Shown here: positions 46,560 to 57,915 of the stretch, one piece after another | Layout: each line of letters starts with the position of its first letter | Numbering within the stretch: position 1 is the first letter of the stretch | Origin: Diadema setosum | Lineage: Eukaryota > Echinodermata > Echinoidea > Diadematoida > Diadematidae | DNA: 64,000 nt | Assembly (NCBI RefSeq): GCF_964275005.1 | Contig: NC_092705.1 | Location: 9,846,641-9,910,640 of the forward strand | Direction: 5' to 3' | Notes under the pieces: generated by a model | What the model saw: only the letters and a program-made list of their open reading frames with translations | Database searches by the model: none | What the model was told of the DNA's origin: nothing | Made by a program: the position numbers and the translations under genes

Positions 46560-47160
46560 AAGCGGTGGAACAATGGTGTTAACGGAGCAAAATATTAGAA
46601 GCAGTCTTGACATTCGTATTCGTAACTCCAACAATCCGGAATATTCTGCCGCAGTATTATATGAGAATCCCACGTCAAGCAGTCATCGAGTTGTACCCCA
46701 AGGTATGTGACAACAGAGCATTGCTCTATCAAAATATTGTTGATATTTAATTTGACATTATCAAGATCTTGTATTTTGCTTATTTCTATAAACAACAATT
46801 TTTTTTTTGCAAAATATTCAAAGATAATTTATTACAAACAAGCTGATTATAAGGTCTATACTGTATTCAAATCAATAATGATCCTGCTGACCAAAGTCTC
46901 AAAATTTTAGTGAGAGGCAATCAAAGTCGTATCATCAGCGAATAGAATAAACGCAAAAAAAAAAATTGTTAACAATTAACCGCATCATCTATGCATATCA
47001 AAAATAACAATGGTCCTGGGATGAAACCTTGACATACACCTGATGAAATGATTCTGGGATTGGATTAGTGCCCTGGATACAGAGATGACTGTTTCCGGCT
47101 ACGTAGATAACATTTAAGCCAAAGATTAATCACATTGTAGTATATTTTACAAAACAAAAA
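46560..47160 (-). mobile_element. LINE RT fragment
   Basis: On the minus strand, 47060-46960 gives CQGFIPGPLLFLICIDD (motif B) and near 46940 LFADDTTL (motif C). Frame 46798-46595 gives VKLNINNILIEQ and VVTYLGVQLDDCLTWDSHI, the RT thumb. Frames are broken. CR1/L2-type by wording. Confidence 0.65.
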
Positions 47161-49136
47161 CAACAGCAAAAAAAAAAGAGTTTGCATTATTTACTCATCT
47201 ACAAGTATACTAGGTATGAGCTTTAAGTATTACTAAGTATTGTGGGATAGATAACATCAAACAAATAATGTTATCAGGCATGATATACAAAATTTTGCTG
47301 TGACTATAAAAAATAGCAAAAAAAAAAATCGGTCGGGATTAATGGAGGAAGAACTATGTAAATGCTTTCCCTTGAAGTCATGCACAGCCTCGTCGTTAAG
47401 TTGTGCGCTGAACTACAGGTGGTACTCGGGTGCATTGACAAAAGAGGGTATCAGTGATAAGAACTAGCATCGCATCCCCCCCCCCCCCCCCGCAGTTCGC
47501 TGTCCTTTTCAATGTGCTGGCAACAATGAATGTGTATGCTTTGAATTGAAGCAGCGAATTAAAATCCAGAACACGTTGCAGAAGACGCTGTGTTACTTTA
47601 TTTAAAAGGTCAAATATGCCAGATTAAAAGATATGGAACTACCATGCCCAAATAATTATGCGCGTCATGGACAAAATATCAAGTGTTAACGGGAACCTAA
47701 TTTGCATTTCATTCCGACTTGCGCATTGCCGAGGAAACCAGAAATACATGTGTAGGCGGATACCTATGAATTCCTTCCTAAACTGTTCTGAACTGTTCTA
47801 AATTCTAGTATTTCTTTGATAATTTTACATTGACATACAGTTTGTAATTTAATGAAATGTGAAACTTTCAATTCTTCTCCACATTTCGTCTTGGACATGT
47901 TGGAGATATACATAGAGCGGCGCTTGGCACGACTTCATCCCATTTTAATGCTTTAGAACCAAAAAATTGTATTTGCATGGATTATGAAGTTTTGCCTCTC
48001 TATTCATAGCACCTCCCAGCTGAAATAAACAAAATTACCATTTAGCCTTAGCATTGACCTATATATTGTTCAAAGTTGTAATTGCGATGAAGTAAAATAC
48101 CTAAAATGTAAGCGTGAACACTAAAGCGCGATTGAGGTATCAAATTGAATGTAATAAGATTTCAAAATAAGAGCTTTATATTACAGGAGGCGAAGTGCCG
48201 TATTTTTCCTTGCTAAATGGTTGACATTGATGTTCATGCCTCATGCCCTGACTGGTGCCAAAGGCATTGTGATTTTAGATTGTCCAACTGTCTGACCGTC
48301 CCGAGTCCCACAACATGATAATAACATTCACCATGAATGGCCAATACAGTAATATGAGTTAGTAGAATAGAAATTAATCACGCGCTCTTTTCCATGAGAT
48401 GATGGGGTAAAGGTTACGGACAAAAGTCACTGATATGATTTTGCAAATGTTATTTTCCAGCCATAATCTCAGCTAGAAATTGTCACATTGTAATATTACT
48501 TGGTTTGGATTAAAGCTGTTAAAAAACACGGAAAGATAATTAGCATGAGGTGACTGATAAGTAAAAGGTCAAGGGAGGTGTTTCCCATGAACTTTAAGCA
48601 CCGGACAAGTTTTGAATGGAACATGATGAGCTTTTTTGGCTACAGATGGAAAACCAAACAAAGGAATGCATTCATGTATTCTTTACAGCTATAGTTCATG
48701 CATTTGTCTTTTTTTTTCCGAGCTTTAAAACACCGGACCAACTAACAGTCTTGCTGCTCAAAATTAAACGTGTTTTTTTTTTTTTTTTTTAGAACGTGAC
48801 TCACAAGTAATCACAGTCAGAGGTAATGTAATTCAGTCATGTATTTTATACTTCTGGAATCTGGGATCAAAGTAAACAGAAATTTTATAGATTGAAAACC
48901 TTGATTCTGAATTCTGACGTTGCATTGTTCATCGCCGTGTCAAATCGCAAGGTTCCTGTAGTGGTAGCAGCCTCACACGTTGGGTGGTTTGTTGTTGTTG
49001 TTGTTGTTGTTGTTTGGGGGGTTTTGTGTGTGTTTGTTCTGTAATCTATCATCAGAAATGTTACGATGTACCGTAACTTATAGTTTCATGGAATTTCAAA
49101 GCCAATTATGGAAAAAAGGAGAACGTATCTTGTCAA
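47161..49136. other. Unassigned sequence with simple repeats
   Basis: Poly-C at about 47475-47491, a T-run at 48773-48790 and (GTT)n at 48990-49013. No coding signal. Confidence 0.45.
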
Positions 49137-50133
49137 CTAGAAATGTCGTTACGGCGACTGGTGTATGCCTTCGCCATAATGCATGGTTCTCTTAATAGGT
49201 CTATAGTACAATGTCTTCACAATATGTGATGACAGTTTCACACAAATGGCAAAATATTAAAATGACAGGTTTGCCACAAATGTGCTGAATGTTCACTTTC
49301 CTAGAACTAGGTTCAATTGGATGAATAATTAAAACGTCAGAGTGCAGTTATTTGGGGGAACTGATGATTTTTACTTGACTTTGGACCCTTTTATAAGTTT
49401 ATGCATTGAGTAATTTTCAAGGTATTGAGAAAAAGTATAATTTCAGTATCAAATGGTAAAATAGTATTATCTAAACCTGGCCTTTGACCTTTGACCTCAC
49501 AGTTCCAAAGAGAATAAGTGTTAGGTAGAACATGCATAAATATGTAAGTTTCATGATAATACCTTGAGTTACTTTTGAGATATGGAGGAAGAAGTGCAAT
49601 TTAGCACTTTCACTTGACCTTTGACCTTTCGACCTTTGACCTTTTGGCAAGAAACTTCCCACAGAATATATATTGGGTTATACATGCATACATCAAGTTA
49701 AAAAAAATCCTTCAGCCATTGCATAAATATAAAGAAGTAGTGATATTTTGAGGAGTTGACCTTGACCTTTGACCTCCTGACCTTTGACCCATGACCCCCA
49801 ACTTCCCTAGATAATCACTGCCCATCGGTACATGCATATATACTAAGTTCCATGAAGATACCTTGAACCATTTGCGAGATATTGAGAAAAACATGAAATT
49901 TCAACTTTTTTCACAAAATAACCTGTGACCTTTGACCTTTGACCCCGTGACCCTAAAATCCAAACAAAGTATCATCCCCCCAGGATATGCCCTCATACCA
50001 AGTTTGATGCAAAACCACCTCACGGTTCTTGAGATATCGACAAAAACAAAACGGGACGGACGTACGGACGGACGTACGTACGGACGGACGGACGACCCGA
50101 AAACATAATGCCTCCGGCCACTTCGTTGGCGGA
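49137..50133. repeat. Dispersed GACCTTTGACC-rich repeat, copy 2 (longer)
   Basis: The left part matches 6222-6970. The right part adds another subunit with 'CCTTTGACCCCGTGACC', a (GGAC)n/(CGTA)n tract at about 50056-50096 and an end 'GCCTCCGGCCACTTCGTTGG' then GGAGGCATAA. GCCTCCGGC / GCGGAGGC form a short terminal hairpin. Nothing coding. Confidence 0.75.
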
Positions 50134-51026
50134 GGCATAAAAATATCCCGCTCTTGGGTTTGTTTTTCACTCCAGCCGCTGAATACCCGAATGTCAGACC
50201 ATGAGAATAGCACGCTTGGGTTACAGGTCTAATACTCTCTGGTGCTATAGTAATCTATATTATACATACTATACATATCTATACTGATATGACAACACCA
50301 AAGAGAAAAAATGCTAAATCTTGGACGAATGAAAATATATCTTAAGCGGGAGAAACATAGAGTTAGAGATATTCAAACTCAAGCGAGAGAGCGGGAGATC
50401 TTGCAAAAATGGCTTCAAAGAGGGAGATCTGTCGCTTTCGGCTGGAGACTCCCATGAAACCTCTTTCTTCTTCAGAACTACCATCATTAACAAAATAAAC
50501 AATTTACCTGCCAGAATGCCACGACTGTCATTCATAATAATATGTTAATATTTTCACATATTGCACGAAGGTCTGAGACACGTAAATCAATGGGAACAGG
50601 CTCATCACAAACATTTATTTTTCTCGCGCCTTGTTTCACCTGCTTTTAGTGCAGCCATTGAAATGATCGGGACTGGTTGAGCTTGCTGATGCCTTGCAGT
50701 ATATGTGTAAGTATGGGCTATCACTGTTAAACTGATGAAAGTAAAGAAAATATTCACACCCCTTTACTCTCCTATGCAAAGTAATGACTTGTTCAAAGTA
50801 TGCCTTGTCCCTATCTCGTCTTCAATTTACATCTATCAGACCACGTACAGGCTTACACTACATTAGGGTGTAACGCACACACACACACACACATACACAC
50901 ACACACACAAACACACTTCAGTAGATTTCGTTAAACGGCATATTTTGGAGTGAGATGCGATTTTTCAAAGGTTCTTTATTCCGAAGCACACAAATTGCGT
51001 ATACCTAGATGTCGGTTACACCCAAA
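50134..51026. other. Unassigned; (CA)n at about 50876-50909
   Basis: No recognised element. A short minus-strand ATG frame (50535) meets a GTAAAT donor near 50508, but no partner exon was found. Confidence 0.4.
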
Positions 51027-51280
51027 ATAATAATAATGATAATAATAATACGGTCTTATTTACCCAGGGTGGCCTCTTCAGTGTTACCACTGCTCTACCA
51101 GAGGGCCCTGCCATTATTATCACCCTAGAGTTGCCAGGTATCCATTTATACACCTGAGTCGAGAGGGACATGGTGGGTAAAAGCATCTTGTCCAAGGACG
51201 TAAGCACTGGGCGGGATTCGAACTCGGGTCCTCCGACCAGGAGTCGGGAGTCTTATCCACTATGCCACAGCGCCCCCACT
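51027..51280 (-). mobile_element. tRNA-derived SINE
   Basis: Read on the minus strand, the head starts GGGGGCGCTGTGGCATAGTG with a Pol III A-box-like TGGCATAGTGGATA. About 35 bases on there is a B-box-like GAGTTCGAATCCC, as in a tRNA gene. A body follows (GTCCTTGGACAAGATGCTTT, ACCATGTCCC) and an (ATT)n tail lies at 51027-51048. The tRNA head, body and microsatellite tail define a SINE. It needs a LINE for mobilisation. Confidence 0.85.
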
Positions 51281-51454
51281 TAAAATGAAAATGTGAGTTC
51301 GTTAATCTGAACATTATTTATGGCGTTATTCCGAAGATTCGTAAGTCCGAAAATGAATTGAGGTTGGTAATGTCGAAGGTTCGTTAATCCAGCAAAGTAA
51401 TAAAATTAAACACTATAGCAATGTTTTCAACGTAAAGAAACAGATTTACATAAA

Positions 51455-51490
<36 letters not shown>

Positions 51491-53590
51491 TATATTTTAT
51501 ATCAAATTTTACCATCATTGATTTCGTCTGAAGTATTTGCTTGTTACTTATACGTTATTTGATATACGTTTTTCAGTTTATTCGTTGGTCTCCTGGTTTG
51601 TTTGTTTTTTTCCCTGAGTTCTATTTGCTTTTATGGCCCCTTTTCTTCGGCTTTAAAAATGTTTTAGAAATGGTTGTTCCTATCGGAGATGAGTCATCCG
51701 AGAAGAAATTCGTGTTCAGATGTTAAAGTGCCACCGGGAGGACTAGATAAGTTCTCGTCCCGACCTCCGACTTTGATTCCGAAAAAGGGAGACGTGATAT
51801 CGTCTTCTCCAATGATATCGCCTCTCACGAGACATTCTCTACACCATTCATCTCCCATAGACAACTCACAGTCATGGCATTCCTTGTTTAAGGGAATCAA
51901 TCTTAATGTTACACCCATATACCATGCAATGCAGAATGTGATTAGAGGCCGCATACTTGCCAACTGAATATTCACTGACAGGCATATGCAGTTGATTTGA
52001 GTTATTGAACTGGACCGACAATTTTTTTTTTTTTTTTTTGGGGGGGGGTGGGGGGTGGACGGGATACAACACAGACAGTGAAAGTAACATAATAATTATG
52101 TTCCTTTAATGCCATGGTATAAACAATAATTATGTCCAAACAATTAATGAAAATGTTTTGCATCCCTGTGTTAAAGATTGTTACATAATAATCATGAAAA
52201 ATAATGAGTCTGCTTTGAGAAGAAACTGCATCTGAGTTTACTACAATACGTACGGTTTTCATGTATTTCATTTTCCACATTTTAAACTACATGTGCATAC
52301 GTGTGTCCATCTCCTTCGTGGCAAGGAAATAAGTGACTGGTTTGAAGGGATCAAGCCAAGTTTCATCCACGTTTATAACGAAGGAAATTTTGCTATACTT
52401 CAAAACCATGTCAGCATAAAAAAAAAAATATCTAGTCTTGTCAAAGTCAAAGTAACCCATTCTAATGGGTATTTTCACCGGAACATGAAAGTAAATTTTG
52501 CGCGAAGATAAACCGAATGAGTAGCTAAAACGACATTGTGCTTGCTATAACCTCGATCGTTCTTCCATTGCTGAACATTGTGCTTGGTCCGACCAAGGAG
52601 GTACAAGGTGAGCTCGCCTTGTGCTTCATTGGTTCAATAACTAAGGTACTGGGAATAGATTAAAACTGTTAGATACTCTCAAACAAATAGTATTGATATA
52701 CATGTATCTCAGAGTACAGGAGGATATCTGTATCAATACTTTAACGATAGTGTGTCCGATTGGTTGATGTCAACTCATCACATTACGCCGAAACGTGCCA
52801 TTGCAATTTTTTGCTGTAGTATTACAATAAATTGTAATTGAGCGTGCATACACCTTCGAACAGTAATATGGATAGCGCATGATGACGTGAGCATATAGGC
52901 GTACAATATATTGTAGGTCTGTATTAGTCCCACGGGATCTTTATCCAATTTGCTGTTTCATACTATCCTTGCTGTTGTTGTGATTAGAGACATTTGGGAA
53001 TACAACTCTATAATGCGAACGTAACGCCGTTCAGGTCGACCGGAAACACACGTCAACGTATAGTGGGCTACTCCTGTTGACTCCAAAGAACCTCCCTAGG
53101 ATTTCAGTCGAAGTGGCAGGAATTGGACGTGATGACGTCATAAACGTTGCTCCAAATTTCAAGCTTGCATCTGGTTATATCCCGCACTAAGATGGTAACA
53201 GCATATTTATGTCAGAGGTTTTTTTTTTTTTTTTTTTGATAAAACAGATAATGAATAGTCTTCACTCGTGCAATGGAACAACTTTCGAGTTAGGTATAAT
53301 TAGTGAGGCTCTCTTGTGCAAAGCCGAGTTGAACGTAGCATCCTAGCTCTTTCCCCTAGTGCTATTGAATCTGGTGCCTTATCGCACAACAAACCTTTAA
53401 CTTGTCATTATTTTGTACACTAAAGCCTATAGGGTGGCAGCGTGTCAATTGCTAGTTTAGTTTTGGATAACTATACGCTGTTATTTCATTACGAGTGTTA
53501 TTTCATGGCTATACTATGATCATTGTCAAAGCGTGCTTGGCTTCGAGCTTCGGGGATGGGAAGAAGGCCCACTGTTTACCTGAAGTTAAA
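51281..53590. other. Unassigned; simple repeats and a hairpin
   Basis: (CT)n at 51460-51487, T/G-runs at 52021-52052 and a T-run at 53219-53237. An inverted repeat AGTATTGATA ... TATCAATACT spans about 52688-52740. No convincing coding exon. Confidence 0.45.
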
Positions 53591-53595
53591 CAAAT

Positions 53596-54603
53596 TCAGA
53601 CGTGAATTTTAGTGCGGACGAATAAATGTCTGCTTGATGATTTGAATTTAGCGAAGGCGTTCCGATACGTGCTGTCTTTGACGCAGTATACAAACGGATT
53701 TATCAGGGAGCCGAGGCTAATCGTTACTGTCACCACGTCTATGGCAACAAGGTTCTGCAGGGGGCTGAATTGCATCGTCGCTTTCAAAAGAAAGCGAATG
53801 GCGGTCGGAAACCAACAGCCGCAGAACACGCAAACCATGAAGGTAATTACGCGGATCGCTTTGACTTGTCGCATGCTCTCCGGGATGAAAGCTTTCTTGC
53901 CGTTTGTAGCTACTGCATTCTTCTGCCTCATCTCACGTCGAGACTGTTTCATGGCAATGCGAAGGATACGCAGGTTACAGAAACAGAGTAGAACGCCAAG
54001 GATTAAAATGGCCATGCCGGATATGACGTAAAACTGTACACTGAAAGTCTTCGTGTAGCGCCATACGGAGCAAAGTTGAAGGTCCGCATCTCCGCTTTCG
54101 ACAGAGCCAACATTTACGACGGCAACGACACCGTAGATGATGCCGGCCAGCCAGGAGCAGGTGATCCCTACGACCTTCATCCTCGGTGTCACCACGGTCA
54201 CGTACTTTAACGGTTTCGTGATGGCGAAGTGGCGGTCGGCCGTGATCGTTATGAGATGCGACAAGGACACGCCGGAGAAGACGTATGATGAAAGAAACAA
54301 GAGGCGGGAGCTTGCGAAGGAGCAGGTTAGGGGACTCAGTACTACGAGGAAGTACAGAGATGAGGGCACGCCGACCAGACCGTTCACGAGATCCGAGAGG
54401 GCGAGGCTGTTGAGGTAATAGTAGTTTAGATGGCGAAGTTTTGACTCGCTCAGGACCACCAGCAAGACTAGAGCATTGCTGACGACTGTCAAGCAAATTA
54501 TTGGAATAATGACAGAGAGCATGACATGTCGGTGCGTATTGTAGTAGCTATCGTACAGAGAGTAGTTCGACATGGACGCCTGTGCTGGTTCAAGAAGAGA
54601 CAT
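53596..54603 (-). CDS. Class A (rhodopsin-like) G-protein-coupled receptor, orphan
   Basis: A single intact exon of 335 residues. The ATG at 54603-54601 is chosen because the frame upstream has no other ATG before it meets non-coding sequence. Seven hydrophobic segments are clear. Landmarks: N43 (TM1), LALSDL with D71 (TM2), C94 (start of TM3) pairing with C178 in loop 2, DRH 123-125 in place of DRY, W151 (TM4), CWFP 263-266 (TM6) and NPFVY 302-306 (TM7). N13 (NYS) is a possible glycosylation site. The usual TM5 proline is not seen. Such receptors sit in the plasma membrane and activate G proteins. The ligand cannot be told; amine- or adenosine-like groups are the nearest by feel only. Confidence 0.92.
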   Translation of the reverse strand: MSLLEPAQASMSNYSLYDSYYNTHRHVMLSVIIPIICLTVVSNALVLLVVLSESKLRHLNYYYLNSLALSDLVNGLVGVPSSLYFLVVLSPLTCSFASSRLLFLSSYVFSGVSLSHLITITADRHFAITKPLKYVTVVTPRMKVVGITCSWLAGIIYGVVAVVNVGSVESGDADLQLCSVWRYTKTFSVQFYVISGMAILILGVLLCFCNLRILRIAMKQSRREMRQKNAVATNGKKAFIPESMRQVKAIRVITFMVCVFCGCWFPTAIRFLLKATMQFSPLQNLVAIDVVTVTISLGSLINPFVYCVKDSTYRNAFAKFKSSSRHLFVRTKIHV

Positions 54604-54724
54604 TTTTCTGGCACTTTCTGTCAACCGTAATACACAATGTACTGCTATAGTCGCTCAATCGCGGCAGTAGCACCCTGAACAATAAAAAGTACACGACCGG
54701 AGACGTTCCATGCAAAGACGATCG

Positions 54725-54734
54725 CCTTTTTATA
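54725..54734 (-). promoter_or_regulatory. TATA box upstream of the GPCR
   Basis: TATAAAAAGG on the minus strand lies about 122 bases before the GPCR start codon, a normal distance for a short 5' UTR. A TTTGCAT octamer-like site lies just downstream (about 54710). Confidence 0.55.
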
Positions 54735-55264
54735 TCACCAGGGAACCTGAGGTTGTATCTTATCGTGAAACACTCTTTGAAGAATTCTGTATGATGACAG
54801 TGATTGTGGTTTTACAAGACAGAAGACGATACACTTTCATCGAGAAGATATTTAAACCTTGACCCAGACGAAGTTCAGCCTCGCTGAAGACGGAATTGTG
54901 AACGACCGTCAGACATGATATCATGCGTAATAGCAATGGTGATAGTGAGCTTCGAGTATCGGTGTATCCACGGTAAGTACTGTATAAAGAGAGGAAGAAT
55001 TGATATAACCAAAGAATGGCGACAAGTCATTTTCTGTCATTCAATGCCAACTGCCAAGCTAATAAACCAATCACGGTGGCAACATGTCGAACAAAACTAA
55101 ATGCGACTAAATTAACAAGGGCCGCCACGCATTGTGGATTGCAAATGTAGAGAAGAGTGTCAAGTCGCCAATCTTGCTGCTCGTGGTGAGGTCTAGATGT
55201 AGAGCCATAAACCGGGGAGGCTAGGAGGGGGGAGGGGGATGTAGCATTTTCCTCCAGTTACCCA

Positions 55265-55302
<38 letters not shown>

Positions 55303-55835
55303 ACATATATATATATATATATATGCGACATATAGGGATGTGTATGTGTCTGTGTCTGTGTCTGTGTCTGTGTGTGAATGTTTGCTTGCAGGGAGTGCCG
55401 CCTCAACCCCCCCCCCCCCCGTGCCGCTTCTAAAGATTAATGAAGCTAGCACGATCAACACTCTCGTACACTGTCACTTGACTGTATCAACAAAATCTTC
55501 TAATAGCGTATCGGCGATTGCTGTGCAGGTAATACCCTCTATCCACATGGAACTTAAAGGACTTAGGCATGCAATTCAAATGCATGTTGACTTGTGTGGA
55601 TTCATGATACCCTCAACACGCACTCTGTATAGATCTAATGAATAGCTGAACGCGTGCCATATTAAATTTGTTCTATTTTCCACAGATTACTTGGACACAT
55701 CAACAAAAAATAACTTCCAAAATAAGATTCTGCCAATGACATCATCTGACAATCTGTAAGTCAGGTACTTTTACATGTACGTATACTCATAATCAGCAAA
55801 ATTGTACATCGCATGGAATGCTCAGTCTAGATGCA
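54735..55835. other. Unassigned; AT and GT simple repeats
   Basis: (AT)n with embedded ATGCGACAT at 55266-55335, (TGTGTC)n at 55336-55376 and poly-C at 55410-55421. Open frames here are made of these repeats. Confidence 0.6.
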
Positions 55836-55838
55836 TTC

Positions 55839-55982
55839 TAATGTCTTTTGTTAATCATATTAGTGCTTTTAGCAGTTATCAGCAGATGATGTCGTTGACA
55901 GAATCTTGATTTGGAATGTCTTTTTTCGTGGTCGTATCTTAATAATCTGAAGAAAAATGCAAAGTAGAAAAACAGTCCTAAA

Positions 55983-55985
<3 letters not shown>
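55839..55985. repeat. Second copy of the repeat at 10934-11095
   Basis: It shares ordered blocks with 10934-11095, as listed there. A (CA)n(TA)n tract follows at 55984-56031. Confidence 0.6.
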
Positions 55986-56037
<52 letters not shown>

Positions 56038-56396
56038 AATACTATATTTGTCAGAGAAGTGATGATCTTGGTATTATATCTAAATACAAGTCAACATACA
56101 TCTGCATTACATAGTCCCTTTAATGTCATGATTCGTGACATGCAGGCTCGGAGACAATTTGCCTTAATTGCGTACTATGTACTAATCACTCATGACGTGG
56201 CTACTGATGGCTACCTGTCGGTCAAACTCACTTCTAATTTGAAGTTGATTCTTTGACATTTCTCAGTGTACAGACGCGATCATTATTCATCATGTATACT
56301 GCGATATTGGAAGCGTGGATTGAAGCATGTATTAATTACACTAGTACTTGAATAAATACGCAGTACACCCGCTGCTACTAGTGATCAGGACCAACT

Positions 56397-56480
56397 GGCT
56401 GCAGCTCAGTAGTCTAGTGGATATGACGCCCTTGTAGAAATCAGGGGATGATCGTTGGTTCAAGTGTGACCCGAGTATAA
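56397..56480 (+). repeat. tRNA-like head, probable decayed SINE
   Basis: GCAGCTCAGTAGTCTAGTGG resembles a tRNA 5' half with an A box. GGTTCAAGT about 40 bases later resembles a B box. No clean cloverleaf forms and no body or tail is evident, so this is more likely a SINE relic than a tRNA gene. Confidence 0.4.
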
Positions 56481-57915
56481 TTTCTATGATTTTTATCATG
56501 GCTACCAACACCGAATGATGTGTTTTTGATTTACGACCATGTAGGGCAATTTGTCAATCAGTCGCAATAGAAACAACGAATCACATACTAATGACGAAAC
56601 ATAGAAATAAAAAGAATAACTTCCGCAATATATACTCATTGAATGCAGAGCGCAATGTTATGATAGAGGAAGACATAAGGCAGGTTTATTCTGTCACATT
56701 GATTCATCAGGGATAAATACATTTGTATGTTTCATGATGGCCACCATTTTACTCAGGTGTACAATGCATAATATTTCCATTATTCCAGTTGAATAAAGAC
56801 AGGAGAACACATTTGATTCAGTGCAGTCATTAACATTTCATTCTGAAGTGGCATAAAATTGGAATAAAAAACATGGATATAGGCTATAGAAATTTCTCTA
56901 AAACACTTACTTTTTTGGCGGAAGAATATTTCTTAAAAGCGGATGAAGTGAATGTGAATAAGTGTTGCGGCATCTTGTTACTCTGCTTATAATGTAGTGA
57001 ATCCTCGTAAGACCATGTGCAGAAAACTCGAATCCTTTCAAAGTGAGAGGTAATCATGGAAAACACCAATCTTGACGATATGGGACTTAGGATACCCACG
57101 TTATTTGCATTCTGCATTTGAAAATAGGGAAAAATGATTGGATTCCATCAAATTGGCTCTCTTCAACTGTATATGAATGAAAAGGGTAACCACACAATTT
57201 TGAATTTTGTACGCATACAAGTACACATACGCACGCACATATGTTTGTGTACTGTTTGTGTATGTGTGTGTGTGTGCTCGCGCGCGATAGAAAGAAACTG
57301 AATATACTTTCCCTTGTGTACATCCAACGCGGACAATGTAAAGCTATTTCAATCGATTGACAAATATGAAGTTAGAAGCAAACCCTGAAGACTGTAAGAC
57401 TACTTCACAATGTAAAGCTATTGTCATGTGCATGTCAAGATGTGGTCTGGAACCTCTTGCATGAAAAGATGTGCTTTAAATCGAACGCAAACACCAAACA
57501 TAAAACTTTCAACAAAACACGATTTAGCATTTTGGACTTGATTTGAGTCGGTCAAGTTTTATTTCCAGCATATATTTGACGTAAAAAAGTCTGTAAGATG
57601 ACTAGTGTAAAGTGTCGGATGCTCAAAGGACATTTAAATGGCTATAACTTATCCCTCTTCTGTCATAAAGTGGCTCGAAATCATCACTGGTTTGCTTTTA
57701 CAAGACTAAGTGTCAGAACGTCTTTGTTAAAACATCTTTAATTTCGCCAAATTAAAACGGGACATTACATTTCAAAGTGTCGCCCCATGCACACCATAAG
57801 GAAGGCTATGCGGATATGATGTTACGTTTTTTCTTTTTCTGGCATAATTATGTAGGCAATTTCATACTCATCTTTAACCAACTGATGACCGTTCTAGTGC
57901 AGGGCGAAATTTTTA
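56481..57915. other. 3' flank of the sulfotransferase gene; otherwise unassigned
   Basis: On the minus strand AATAAA lies at 57558-57563, about 350 bases beyond the sulfotransferase stop. (GT)n with CGCGCG at about 57239-57288. No other gene. Confidence 0.45.

Noticed and set aside
50508-50535. Tiny first exon (MNDSRGILA) with a GTAAAT donor
   Set aside because: No partner exon or domain was found; such combinations are common by chance.
53975-54496. 173-codon minus-strand frame overlapping the GPCR
   Set aside because: It is the GPCR sequence read in another frame, Arg/Ser-rich and without a domain.
54604-54624. Seven extra codons before the GPCR ATG
   Set aside because: The frame there would have to start at TTG; the first ATG is at 54603.
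55298-55645. 115-codon frame with alternating Tyr-Ile and Val-Ser
   Set aside because: It begins in (AT)n and (TGTGTC)n repeats, with no domain or splice context.
56397-56480. Functional tRNA gene
   Set aside because: A-box- and B-box-like motifs are present but the stems do not pair into a cloverleaf.
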